Source: Sphingomonas donggukensis
GTDB lineage: Bacteria > Pseudomonadota > Alphaproteobacteria > Sphingomonadales > Sphingomonadaceae
Length of the DNA stretch: 64,000 bases
Direction of reading: 5' to 3'
Assembly (NCBI RefSeq): GCF_023674425.1
Contig: NZ_CP098401.1
Coordinates: 1,984,001 to 2,048,000 of the forward strand
Shown one piece after another: positions 36,067-44,082 of the stretch. The translations under genes and the position numbers were made by a program. The notes beneath the pieces were generated by a model, which was given only the letters and a program-made list of their open reading frames with translations, ran no database searches and was not told where the DNA came from. Positions within the stretch are counted from its first letter, which is position 1; each line of letters opens with the position of its first letter.

Positions 36067-37178
36067 GCCGCGGCGTCCAGCCGGTGCGGGTCGATCGGCA
36101 CGCCGAGTTCGACGCGGTAGCCATCGGCGGTCGGCCCGCACTCCATCCACGCCGACGCGCCGTAGTGCATGGCCAGGCGCGAGCGGGTGTTGGCAAGGCC
36201 GATGCCGCTGCGTTCGCCGTCCACGCCGGCGCGCCCGCCCCCGCGCGGCGGGCGTGCCGACGCGGTGTTGGCGACGCTCAGCACGGCGACACGGTCCTCG
36301 ACGCGCGCGGCGATGCTGATGGTGACCGGCCCGCGCACCGGCGCGGCGCCATGCTTGATCGCATTCTCGACCAGCGGCTGGAGGATGAAATTGGGCACGT
36401 CGACCTGCCCCGCCGCGGGATCGATCGCGCAGTCGATGCGCAGCCGCGTGCCGAAGCGCGCCTCCTCGATCGTCAGATACGCGCGCGCGGTCGCGACTTC
36501 CTGGTCGAGCGGCACCAGCCCGGCGGGATCGGACACCAGCGACGCGCGCAGGAAATCGGCGAGCCGGCCGATCATCTCCTCCGCCTGCTCCTGGCGATCG
36601 CGTACCACGAGGCTGGCGATGGCGTTGAGCGTGTTGAACAGGAAATGCGGATTGAGCTGGAGGCGGAGCGCCGCCGCCTCCGCCCGGGCCGCCGCCGCCG
36701 CGAACGCCGCCGCCCGCGCCGCGTTCATCTTCGCCGAATCGGCGCTGCGCGACGCCCAGGTGAGCGCGAGCGCGAGGTAGTAGGTCCACAGATACAGCAC
36801 CAAGATCGTGAACTTGCGGCTGGCATCGATGCCGAGCGCCCAGCCCTGCCAGTCGGGCAGCACCGTCAGCGCGACCGCGGCGAGCACGAGGTGATCGGCC
36901 ACTGTCTGCACCATCGCCGCGATCAGGCCGGCGAGCGCGACCGCGCCCCAGCGCACCGGCGCACGCACGCCCTCCAGCCGGTCGAGCAGCAGGCCGAGCG
37001 CGATCGACTGGGCGATGCCGAGCGCCATCAGCGGCAGATTCGCGAGCAGCATCAGCCCCGGCGCCGACCGCCCCTGCGCGGCGGCGGTGATGTCCACCAG
37101 CACATATCCGAACAGCCAGACGATGGCGCACAACCGCACCGCCGTCCCGCGCAGGACCTGCCGCAGCAGCGCCTCCAT
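36063..37178 (-). CDS. LytS/YpdA-type sensor histidine kinase
   Basis: A 371-residue kinase with four to five N-terminal membrane helices (about residues 10-150) and a His_kinase domain whose phospho-acceptor is His178 in LQLNPHFLFNTLNAIASL. The ATPase part has LQPLVENAIKHGA and GIGLANTRSRL. This is the standard partner of a LytTR regulator, and the two genes overlap. The start at 37178 has an AGGGAAACGGGG stretch upstream. An earlier ATG at 37214 lacks a ribosome-binding site. Confidence 0.88.
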   Translation of the reverse strand: MEALLRQVLRGTAVRLCAIVWLFGYVLVDITAAAQGRSAPGLMLLANLPLMALGIAQSIALGLLLDRLEGVRAPVRWGAVALAGLIAAMVQTVADHLVLAAVALTVLPDWQGWALGIDASRKFTILVLYLWTYYLALALTWASRSADSAKMNAARAAAFAAAAARAEAAALRLQLNPHFLFNTLNAIASLVVRDRQEQAEEMIGRLADFLRASLVSDPAGLVPLDQEVATARAYLTIEEARFGTRLRIDCAIDPAAGQVDVPNFILQPLVENAIKHGAAPVRGPVTISIAARVEDRVAVLSVANTASARPPRGGGRAGVDGERSGIGLANTRSRLAMHYGASAWMECGPTADGYRVELGVPIDPHRLDAAA

Positions 37179-37388
37179 CGCCCCGTTTCCCTGTCCGCCC
37201 CTGACGATCGCCATTGTCGCTGCGCCGCGCACCCGTGCCAAGCCCCGTTTCGTCGCGCCGCACGGCGGATTGGTCGGCGCCGCGCCGATTGGCATGCGCG
37301 ATCCGCGCGGTTCGTCTCGCACCGCGCGACGCGGGCATGCGCGCGCCGTCACATGCGAGCTTCAGCGGGGAATTGGGGGGGCAAAGCG

Positions 37389-38324
37389 ATGCGGCGGTTC
37401 GGAACGGCAGGGGCACTGGCGATGGCAGCGAGCGCGGCAATGGCGCTCGGCGGGTGCGAGACGCGGGATTTCGGCCCGTTGCCGACCGCAGAGAAGGACC
37501 GCGCGCTGCTGTGCGCGCAGACCGGCGTCATCGCGATCGGCATGCGCGCGCAATTCGATACCGCCGCGGCCAAGGACCGGATGCTGGCGAAGGTCACCCG
37601 CCTGAACGCCGCGACCGGGTTCGAGACGCTGTTCCCGCAAGCCGCGACCGACGTGGCCGGCGCCATCGGCGGGGCCGACACCGCGGCGAATGCGGTGCAG
37701 AGCCACTGGCTGACCACGCTCAACGCCTGCCTGAAGGCGTATGATATCGAGGAGGAGCCGCTCCCCGCGCTGCCCGCCGACCCCTATCGCCGGGCGATCA
37801 CCTGCGCCGCCGCGACCGCGCTGGATGCCACCCGCGGCATGGCGCTTGATCCGCGGGCGACCGTCGCCAACGATCCGCAGGGGTATTATTTCATCCACAA
37901 GGCCGCGCAGATCGCGGGCAACGGCGCGCTCGACCAGGCGGGCACGGCGGCGACCGCGGCGGTGCGCCCGGTGCTCGACGCCGGCACCGGCCACCTCTTC
38001 GCCGAACGCTGCCGCGCCGACGATGCCAAGGCGGCGACCGCGGCGACGGTCGGGCTGCCCGCCGACATGCTGACCGCCGGGGTCATCTGCACAACGACCT
38101 TCGCCAGCCTGAAGGACCGCGGCATCGGCGTCGGCATGAACGCCAGCAACCTGGCGCATCGCTATGCGCTGGCCGAGAAGCGCGTCGACCAGGTGATGGC
38201 GGCGATGACGGTGGACGAGCCCGCGGTGTCGGCGGCGCGCCGGGCGGAGATCGCGCACGTCGCCAGCGTCGGCAACGGCGATGCGGTCGCGAACGCGTGC
38301 CTGAAGCGGTTCCCGCCCGCCTGA
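37389..38324 (+). CDS. Lipoprotein of unknown function
   Basis: A 311-residue protein with a lipoprotein signal (GALAMAASAAMALGGCET, lipobox LGGC). The mature part is mostly helical with six or so cysteines (LLCAQTG, LNACLK, ITCAAA, ERCRADD, VICTTT, NACLKR), which may form disulfides. It is spaced from the divergent kinase gene by about 210 bases. I do not recognise the family. Confidence 0.75.
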   Translation: MRRFGTAGALAMAASAAMALGGCETRDFGPLPTAEKDRALLCAQTGVIAIGMRAQFDTAAAKDRMLAKVTRLNAATGFETLFPQAATDVAGAIGGADTAANAVQSHWLTTLNACLKAYDIEEEPLPALPADPYRRAITCAAATALDATRGMALDPRATVANDPQGYYFIHKAAQIAGNGALDQAGTAATAAVRPVLDAGTGHLFAERCRADDAKAATAATVGLPADMLTAGVICTTTFASLKDRGIGVGMNASNLAHRYALAEKRVDQVMAAMTVDEPAVSAARRAEIAHVASVGNGDAVANACLKRFPPA

Positions 38325-38392
38325 GGCGCGACGCCCGGGCGATCGGCGCCCCGGCTTGAAAGTGGCGGCGGCCTGCGCTTCAACCGCGGGCG

Positions 38393-39346
38393 ATGCACGA
38401 CGTCGTTCGCCCGCCCCATCCGCTGCGCCGCCGCCTGCCGGACGACGCGCAGGTGTCGTTCTGGACCGCGCCGGACGGGTGGCGGATTCGGCGGTTCGAC
38501 TGGCCGGCGCGCGCAGGCGAATCCGCCGACGGCGGCACGATCCTGTTCGCGGGCGGGCGCGGCGACATCTTCGAGAAATATCTGGAGACGTTCGATCATT
38601 GGCACCGCCGCGGCTGGGCGGTCGTCGCGTTCGACTGGCGCGGCCACGGCGGTTCGGGCCGCAGCGCCGGGCGCGCGAGCGTCGGCCATGTCGACAGCTT
38701 CGGCGATCTGGTCGGCGACCTGGCCGCGCTGTGGCAGGGCCTGGCCGCGATGCCGGGCCCGCGCATCGCGATCGGCCATTCGATGGGCGGCCATGTCGTG
38801 CTGCGCGCGCTGGCCGAGCGGGCGATCGCGCCCGATGCCGCGGTGCTGCTGTCGCCGATGGTCCGGATCCGCTCGCCGCTCGGCGACCGGCTGAGCGGCG
38901 CGCTGGCGCACTGGCGGGCGCGGCGCGGCGACCCGGCGCGGCCCGCCTGGCGCCCCCGCCCCGCGACCGGCACGCAGGTCGATTCGGATGCGATGCTGAC
39001 CGGCGACTATGGCCGGCTGCTCGACGAGCATTGGTGGCACGAGCGGATGCCCGGGTTGCGCCTGGGGCCGCCGAGCTGGGGCTGGCTGGCGGAGGCGTTC
39101 GCATCCAGCCGGCGGCTGCGCGGCGATACCGCGGCGCTGCGGCGGATCGCGGTGCCGGTGCTGGTACTGGCGGCGGACGGCGACCGGCTGACCGATTCCC
39201 GGGCAAGCGCGCGCGTGGCCCGTCATCTGCCGGACGGGCAGATGACCCGCTTCGCCGCCGGCGCTGGCCATGAACTGCTGCGCGAGGTCGATGCCGTGCG
39301 CAATCCCGCGCTCGCCGCGATCGACGCGTTCCTGGCCGCGGTCTAG
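38393..39346 (+). CDS. Alpha/beta hydrolase, monoacylglycerol-lipase/lysophospholipase type
   Basis: A 317-residue serine hydrolase with an oxyanion-region segment FAGGRGDIFEKY, the FDWRGHGGSGRS strand-turn, and the nucleophile elbow IGHSMGGHVVLRAL. The acid is likely in VLAADGDRLTD and the histidine in AAGAGHELLRE. This is the pattern of lysophospholipase-like (PldB/MGL) enzymes acting on acyl esters. No signal peptide is seen. Confidence 0.88.
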   Translation: MHDVVRPPHPLRRRLPDDAQVSFWTAPDGWRIRRFDWPARAGESADGGTILFAGGRGDIFEKYLETFDHWHRRGWAVVAFDWRGHGGSGRSAGRASVGHVDSFGDLVGDLAALWQGLAAMPGPRIAIGHSMGGHVVLRALAERAIAPDAAVLLSPMVRIRSPLGDRLSGALAHWRARRGDPARPAWRPRPATGTQVDSDAMLTGDYGRLLDEHWWHERMPGLRLGPPSWGWLAEAFASSRRLRGDTAALRRIAVPVLVLAADGDRLTDSRASARVARHLPDGQMTRFAAGAGHELLREVDAVRNPALAAIDAFLAAV

Positions 39347-39347
39347 C

Positions 39348-40115
39348 TCAGCGGCGCGGCACGGTGCAGCTGGTGCGGCCGGGATCGACGATATGCACGC
39401 CACGCGCGTCGCGGTTCTCCTCGCGCTCGAAATAGACGGCGGGCTCGCCCGAACGGTCGCGCTGGAGGTGGCCGACCGCGCCGGAGAACGGGCCGGACAC
39501 CAGCCGGATGGTGTCGCCGCCCGCGCGCACGTAGCGGCCCGCGGCATGCGCGGTGCGGTAGCTGCCGTTCGCGCCGAGCGTCAGCGTGCCCATGTTCGAG
39601 AACCGCAGCTCGTCATGGAAGTCCTGGCCCGCGACGATGCCGCCGATGCGCTCCATCCAGGCACAGGTCAGCGTAGCCGCCGGAATCGTGCCCGAACCCG
39701 GTGCCGACGCCGGCGGCGGCGCGACGCGTGTCCCAGCCGGTGCCGCGACCGGCGTCGCGGCCGGGCGCCCGGGCGCTGCCGCCTGAGCGCGCAACTGTTC
39801 CCCGCGCGCGACCAGCGCCTCCATGTCCGACGACATCCGCTCGATCGACGCCAGCAACGCGGCGTCGTCCATCGCGCGGAAGCGCCCGCCGTCCGCCGCC
39901 GCCACCGCACCGCCGCAGTCGGGCACCGCCCCGGTCGCATCGGGGTGCCGCGCCTGAAGCTCGGTCATCGCCGTCACCATGTCCGCGCAGCCCGTCCTCA
40001 GCATCGCGACGAGCGCGGGCAGGCTGGCCGGTTCGGTGGATCGCTGCTGCGCCGCTGCGGGCAGGGACGCGGACGCCGCGGCGAGCGCGGCGAGGGTCAC
40101 GCCCGCCGCCCTCAT
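39348..40115 (-). CDS. Exported protein of unknown function
   Basis: A 255-residue protein with a signal peptide (about 1-22, ASASLPAAAQ). A helical N-terminal half contains two cysteines, followed by an Ala/Pro-rich linker near residues 110-145. The beta-rich C-terminal domain (about 150-255: FSNMGTLTLGANGSYRT, GPFSGAVGHLQRDRSG) looks like a small lipocalin-like or calycin fold; that is a guess. It overlaps the DUF3592 gene by four bases. Confidence 0.7.
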   Translation of the reverse strand: MRAAGVTLAALAAASASLPAAAQQRSTEPASLPALVAMLRTGCADMVTAMTELQARHPDATGAVPDCGGAVAAADGGRFRAMDDAALLASIERMSSDMEALVARGEQLRAQAAAPGRPAATPVAAPAGTRVAPPPASAPGSGTIPAATLTCAWMERIGGIVAGQDFHDELRFSNMGTLTLGANGSYRTAHAAGRYVRAGGDTIRLVSGPFSGAVGHLQRDRSGEPAVYFEREENRDARGVHIVDPGRTSCTVPRR

Positions 40116-40573
40116 GCGCCACCCGCCGCCAGCAGCGCGCCGATCATCAGCGCGCCGCCGATCCAGATCATCCCGGTGCCCGGCGCCGACACCGGCGGAT
40201 TGAGCTCCAGCGCCGACGACGCCGGTCGCGCGGGATCGTAATAGGCGCGCACTGCCGTGCCCGCGCCGTGCGCGTCGAGCCAGCGGTCGGCCTCGTCGCG
40301 GGCCTGGAAGGGCGCGTCGAACCACCGCGCCCTGCGGCCCTCGAACTCGGCGCCGTCGACGGCATAGCGATAGCGCACCTGCGGCTCCCAATATTCGACT
40401 TCGCGATTGTCGTCGTCGAGCGTCATGCGCGCGCGCAACGACGACGCCACGATCGCCGCGTCGACCGATGGCCACGCGCCGTAGCTGCGCGCCCGCCCGC
40501 GCCACGCCAGCCAGCGCCAGACCCCGGCGACCAGCACGCCCATCCCGACCAGCACCAGCCCCATTTGCAGCAT
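40112..40573 (-). CDS. DUF3592-like membrane protein
   Basis: A 153-residue protein with membrane helices at both ends (GLVLVGMGVLVAGVWRWLAW and GMIWIGGALMIGALLAA) enclosing an extracytoplasmic beta domain (YWEPQVRYRYAVDGAEFEG, VRAYYDPARPASSALE). This layout, with the PxVRYRYxVDGxxFxG strand and YDPxxPxxSxL near the second helix, is that of DUF3592. The role is unknown. It is cotranslated with the following exported protein. Confidence 0.75.
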   Translation of the reverse strand: MLQMGLVLVGMGVLVAGVWRWLAWRGRARSYGAWPSVDAAIVASSLRARMTLDDDNREVEYWEPQVRYRYAVDGAEFEGRRARWFDAPFQARDEADRWLDAHGAGTAVRAYYDPARPASSALELNPPVSAPGTGMIWIGGALMIGALLAAGGA

Positions 40574-40594
40574 CGCACACGCTCCCGCCCGCAG

Positions 40595-40635
40595 GCGGGC
40601 GACCGCGCTCCCGTCCGGAAGTGCCGGTCGCCCGC
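40595..40635 (-). terminator. Hairpin between the small exported protein and the DUF3592 gene
   Basis: Perfect 11-base arms GCGGGCGACCG (40595-40605) and CGGTCGCCCGC (40625-40635) with a 19-base loop. It lies just after the stop at 40644 in the direction of transcription. No T-run follows. Confidence 0.55.
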
Positions 40636-40643
40636 GCCGCCGA

Positions 40644-41009
40644 TCAATTCTGGACGATCACCTGGATGTTCGCGCCCCCCGGCGCGATGACGTTGGCGCC
40701 GCCCGATGCGACGACGTTGGCACCGCCCGGCGCGATCACGCGCGCATCGGCAAGGGGATATTTGGTGCCCGCGATGTCGATCATCGTCGCGCCCTTGTCG
40801 GTGATGATGCGCGATCCGGCTGGCGCGAACTTGCTGACCGTCTTCTTGCGGAAATACGGGAATTTTTCGCCGTTGTTGTTGTCCCACGGCGCGCAGCCCC
40901 ACACGAAGATGTTGACCACACCGTTGCAGCCATTGGCCTGCGCCGGCGCGGCCAGCATCGTCGTCGCCAGCAGGCCCGCCGCCCCGAGCGTCGCGAGATG
41001 TCGTGTCAT
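40644..41009 (-). CDS. Small exported protein with GGAN repeats
   Basis: A 121-residue protein with a clean signal peptide (about 1-27, ending APAQAN). The mature part opens with two cysteines (NGCNGVV, WGCAPWD) and closes with three eight-residue repeats VIAPGGAN, VVASGGAN, VIAPGGAN followed by a hydrophobic end IQVIVQN. An AAGGGCAAGGA stretch precedes the start. The repeats suggest a small beta-arch structure or an adhesive or surface tail. Function unknown. Confidence 0.7.
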   Translation of the reverse strand: MTRHLATLGAAGLLATTMLAAPAQANGCNGVVNIFVWGCAPWDNNNGEKFPYFRKKTVSKFAPAGSRIITDKGATMIDIAGTKYPLADARVIAPGGANVVASGGANVIAPGGANIQVIVQN

Positions 41010-41194
41010 TCCTTGCCCTTTCGCCAGTTGAACCCGAGCGGATCGCGCGGTCGGGCGGGCGCGGCAATGCGCGTGCAACCGGGGGGCGTAGGGCCGGGAC
41101 CAAAGCGCCGGCGGGGCCGTTCGTCGCGACGAACGTCGTGTCCGTCGCGGGGGCGTAGGCTGGGACCGAGCAGGCGCGGCGCGGCGCCACCTGC
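41010..41194. other. Non-coding stretch with palindrome and direct repeats
   Basis: No convincing gene. It contains a perfect 16-base palindrome GTTCGTCGCGACGAAC (41119-41134) flanked by two near-identical copies of GGGGGCGTAGGCTGGGACC (41082-41101 and 41149-41167). These may be operator-like sites for the small exported protein gene. Confidence 0.45.
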
Positions 41195-41206
41195 CCGAAA
41201 ATGAAA

Positions 41207-41243
41207 GAGGCCGCCGGGCGCCCTGTGGCGACCCGGCGACCTC
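41207..41243 (-). terminator. Intrinsic terminator of the putative leader RNA
   Basis: Read on the minus strand: GAGG-T-CGCCGGG, a 13-base loop, CCCGGCG-G-CCTC, then TTTCATTTTC. Eleven pairs plus one mismatch followed by a T-rich tract make this the best intrinsic terminator seen in the window. Confidence 0.7.
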
Positions 41244-41378
41244 CGACATGGTCAGCGGCCGGAGAGCTCCAGCCCGGGAGACCATGCGGACCGCTTCGCT
41301 GTCACTGGCGGCGTTGACTGGAGGAGGATTCCTCCCGCGCGCCCTGCCGATGGAGGTGATCCACCGGCGCGTGACAGA

Positions 41379-41435
41379 TCAGCGGCGCGTCTCCCGAACG
41401 AACTGAACCGACCCCATTGCTGAACCATGAGACAT
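41379..41435 (-). CDS. 18-residue leader-type peptide ORF
   Basis: An ORF encoding MSHGSAMGSVQFVRETRR starting at 41435, one base after a perfect AAAGGAGGTGATCC ribosome-binding site; from the GGAGG core the spacing to ATG is seven bases. The peptide has no run of one amino acid, so it is not a classical amino-acid attenuator leader. The unusually perfect SD argues that it is translated. It is too short for any homology argument. Confidence 0.4.
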   Translation of the reverse strand: MSHGSAMGSVQFVRETRR

Positions 41436-41570
41436 CGGATCACCTCCTTTCGCTTGTTGAACACGAGTGCGCCGTCACCCGACGCACCACCAATGTGAAT
41501 CGCGGGCGCGCCGCTTTCAAGTCTTGTAATGCGCGCAAAACCCGTCAGGATCATGCGCCTTGCCTGCGGC

Positions 41571-42101
41571 TCAGCCCCGGCAGTCCTCGACCACGCGCAG
41601 CACCTCCGCCCACGCCGGAATCACCAGCGTCTCGAGCGGGGCGGCCTCCACCACGAAACGCCCGCGGCTGAACCCCATCGCGTCGAGCAGCGGGTCGGCC
41701 ACGCCCAGCGTCGTCGCGCTATAGGCTGGCGTGCCGCCGGTCGGCTGCGCGCCGAGCGTGCGCGCGGTCGTGCTGGTGCGCACCGTCATCGTGCGCACCT
41801 CGCCCGGTCGCGAGAGGTAGATCGCGCCCGACCCCCGGTCGCATCGCACCACGAAGCGCGCGTCCACCCCGACCGCACCGAACATCGCCACCGATCCGCG
41901 CCCGTCTGTGCGGTAGCTCCAGGTGCCGGGCGTCACCGGCCAGTCGCGCCAGTCGCTCGATGCAGCGGCGGGCGGCGGCGGCGTGACCGGTCGTGGCAGG
42001 GGACGCGGCGGCGCGACCGGGGTCGGCGCCGGCTCGGGCGCGCCGGCACAGGCGGCGACGAGCGTCAGGACGGCAAGCGTGGCGGGGATACGGATGCGCA
42101 T
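41571..42101 (-). CDS. Lipoprotein of unknown function
   Basis: A 176-residue protein from the ATG at 42101 (182 from 42119). It has a lipoprotein signal IPATLAVLTLVAACAG with lipobox VAAC, a Pro-rich linker (about 25-50), and a compact beta domain (WPVTPGTWSYRTDGRGS, ARFVVRCDRGSGAIYLSRPG, LETLVIPAWAEVLRVVEDCR) with two conserved-looking cysteines. I do not recognise a named family. Confidence 0.72.
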   Translation of the reverse strand: MRIRIPATLAVLTLVAACAGAPEPAPTPVAPPRPLPRPVTPPPPAAASSDWRDWPVTPGTWSYRTDGRGSVAMFGAVGVDARFVVRCDRGSGAIYLSRPGEVRTMTVRTSTTARTLGAQPTGGTPAYSATTLGVADPLLDAMGFSRGRFVVEAAPLETLVIPAWAEVLRVVEDCRG

Positions 42102-42242
42102 CCGCCCGCTATGGGCCATGCGCCCGCCCCGCTCAACCGCGGCGACGGCGAACGGATGCGGGTACGCGGGGAATGGCACGGGAACCGCGCGCGCCCTCCG
42201 CCGGTTCAGCGGGGGATTTCCACGGACAAGAAGAGACCCGCC

Positions 42243-42620
42243 ATGACCACGCCCCCCGCCGAGGCCGCGAGCCTGCTGCTCGTCCAGGCCAATGTCACCG
42301 GCACGCTGAAGCTGAAGAGCCGCGACGGCGATTCGATCGGCACCGTCCACGCGCTGATGGTCCACAAGGGCACCGGCCGCACCACCCATGCAGTGCTGAG
42401 CCTGGGCGGCTTCATGGGGCTCGGCAAGAGCTTCTACGCGGTGCCGTTCGAGCTGCTCGGCTACGACATCGCCAACGATAGCTACACCATCACCGTCGAC
42501 CGCCGCCTGCTGGAGGGCGGCCCCAGCTGGTCGAACAACGCGCCCGTGTTCGACCAGGCCTACGCCGACCGCGTCGCGGGCTATTACGGCACGCGGGCGG
42601 AGGTGCTGGCAGAGGGGTGA
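42243..42620 (+). CDS. PRC-barrel domain protein
   Basis: A 125-residue cytoplasmic protein with one PRC-barrel (about 20-90: KLKSRDGDSIGTVHALMVHK, THAVLSLGGFMGLGKSFYAV, ELLGYDIANDSYTITVD) and a helical C-terminus (FDQAYADRVAGYYG). Such proteins are common in alphaproteobacteria and linked to stress, but biochemical roles are unclear. It is divergent from the lipoprotein gene. Confidence 0.85.
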   Translation: MTTPPAEAASLLLVQANVTGTLKLKSRDGDSIGTVHALMVHKGTGRTTHAVLSLGGFMGLGKSFYAVPFELLGYDIANDSYTITVDRRLLEGGPSWSNNAPVFDQAYADRVAGYYGTRAEVLAEG

Positions 42621-42653
42621 GGCGCCCTTTTCAGGCTTGCCTCCTCCCTAAAT

Positions 42654-42773
42654 CCGTTCGCCTCGAGTAGTCATCGAGCTTGTCGAGACGACGTATCGAG
42701 AGGTGGGTGCCTCATGGAGAAAGCCTCTCGATACGGGCTCTCGACAAGCTCGATCCCTACTCGAGGCGAACGG
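42654..42773. repeat. Long imperfect inverted repeat
   Basis: Two 50-base arms (42654-42703 and 42724-42773) pair at all but five positions around a 20-base loop. Core units are GCCTCGAGTAG, ATCGAGCTTGTCGAGA and CGTATCGAGAGG. It lies between the stop of the PRC-barrel gene and the convergent amidohydrolase stop. It may be a bidirectional terminator or one copy of a dispersed palindromic element. Confidence 0.8.
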
Positions 42774-42792
42774 CTGAAATCAAAAGCCGAGC

Positions 42793-44082
42793 CTACCGAT
42801 CATACGCCTTCGGCAGCGCGCCCTCGACCACATTGAGATAGCGGTTCCTGAGCTGCCGCTGTCGCGAGTCCATCGGTTGGGGCTGGCCGTCGATCCACAC
42901 CGCGGTCGGGGCAGACGCGAGCTCCAGGGGGTCGCCGTCCCACACCACCACGTCGGCGCGGCGACCGGGGCGGAGCGAGCCGATCTCGCTGCCCATGCCG
43001 ACGACTTCGGCGGGCTTCGACGTGATCGCGGCGAACGCCTCGCCCCAGCTGAGGCCGATCGATCCCGGTACCTTCTGAATCGCGACGAGGTTGCCGGCGA
43101 ACTGTTTCAGAACATGCTCGCCGCCCGATCCGTCGTAGAGGATACCGACGGTGACGCCCGCACGGATCATGCGGCCGACGTTCGATTCGGTCGCGGCCAG
43201 CTTCTCGAACGAGGCGGGCAGGTCGGCGAGCGCGCTGGCCATCACCGGCACGCGCGCGGCGGCGATCTCGCGCGCGACCATCCACCCTTCCGCGGCGCCG
43301 GTGATGATGAGCTTCATCCGCGGATAACGGGTCGGCAGCGTCAGCACCTGGCGGATGTCGCTGGCGCGTTCGACATGGACGACCAACGGCATCGACCCGT
43401 CGAGCACTTTCAGCAGCGCGGCGGCATCGGCGCGGGTCAGGATCGCATCCTTGCTGCGCCCGTCGAAACTGCCCGGCGCGCGGGCGTAGTCGGCGGCCTG
43501 CGCCAGCGCGTCGTGCAGCGCGGCATAGGCGGCGGGCCGGCTGCCCCCGGCGTTGCGGGCGCCGCCCTCCCCCAGCTCGACGTACTGAAAGACGCGCGGC
43601 TTGGTGAGCGGCGACGGATCGGCACCAAGGTCGATGACCGCGCCCTGCCCGGCCCAGATCGATCCGCCCGCATCGGGCGCGACGATCGCGCGAGTGACGC
43701 CGCCGACGCGTTCGTTGGCGATCATCACCGTGTCCGGATTGATCGCGACGGAGACGTCGATCGAGGCGTTGTAGGGCGACTGGCGCGATCCGCTGTCGTT
43801 GCTTTCCTGCACGCCGCCGGCGTCGACCAGCCCCAGGCTGCCGATCCCCGCGGTCATCCCGGCAGTGACCCATTTGCCGCGCGCATCGACGACCTGCGCG
43901 CCGGCAGGGACCGAAACGCCCGCACCGGCAGCGACGATGCGCCCGTCGCGCAGCACCACGGTCCCGTTTTCGATCGGGGCGGAGCCATCACCGATCGCGA
44001 CGGTGCCGCCGGTGATGGCGATGGTCTGCGCCGCAGCAGGCGTGGCGATCAGCGCGGCGGCGGCGAGCAACAGGGCCTTCAC
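42793..44082 (-). CDS. Amidohydrolase-like protein lacking the metal-binding HxH motif
   Basis: A 429-residue exported protein (signal peptide about 1-18, ATPAAAQ) with an amidohydrolase fold: the N-terminal beta sandwich (GGTVAIGDGSAPIENGTVVL, DGRIVAAGAG) and the C-terminal IGSLRPGRRADVVVWDGDPLE. Where active members read TPGxIDxHxH this one reads VTAGMTAGIGSLGL, so the paired metal histidines are missing. Other ligand positions are also changed (LYDGSGG where the partner has HSDDEN). It may be a catalytically dead partner of the enzyme encoded just upstream, with which it overlaps by four bases. Confidence 0.85.
   Translation of the reverse strand: MKALLLAAAALIATPAAAQTIAITGGTVAIGDGSAPIENGTVVLRDGRIVAAGAGVSVPAGAQVVDARGKWVTAGMTAGIGSLGLVDAGGVQESNDSGSRQSPYNASIDVSVAINPDTVMIANERVGGVTRAIVAPDAGGSIWAGQGAVIDLGADPSPLTKPRVFQYVELGEGGARNAGGSRPAAYAALHDALAQAADYARAPGSFDGRSKDAILTRADAAALLKVLDGSMPLVVHVERASDIRQVLTLPTRYPRMKLIITGAAEGWMVAREIAAARVPVMASALADLPASFEKLAATESNVGRMIRAGVTVGILYDGSGGEHVLKQFAGNLVAIQKVPGSIGLSWGEAFAAITSKPAEVVGMGSEIGSLRPGRRADVVVWDGDPLELASAPTAVWIDGQPQPMDSRQRQLRNRYLNVVEGALPKAYDR

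Larger units (their letters stand above)
41195..41450 (-). ncRNA. Putative leader RNA / small RNA with SD-anti-SD switch
   Basis: On the minus strand a perfect ribosome-binding site AAAGGAGGTGATCC (41450-41437) precedes an 18-codon ORF. Seventy-four bases after the core SD, at 41362-41352, lies GGATCACCTCC, an exact 11-base complement of that SD. A GC-rich hairpin with 11-12 paired bases follows (41243-41207) and then TTTCATTTT, an intrinsic-terminator layout. The transcript would be about 250-280 bases. It may be an attenuator, an RNA switch or a dual-function small RNA; expression is not proven. Confidence 0.5.

Noticed and set aside
41437-41450. GGATCACCTCCTTT looks like the 3' end of 16S rRNA
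   Set aside because: No further rRNA sequence surrounds it; it is the complement of a perfect Shine-Dalgarno on the minus strand.
41252-41554. 100-codon minus-strand ORF overlapping the putative leader RNA
   Set aside because: No ribosome-binding site at its start, no conserved features, and it runs across the SD and terminator structure; the 18-codon ORF fits the SD better.
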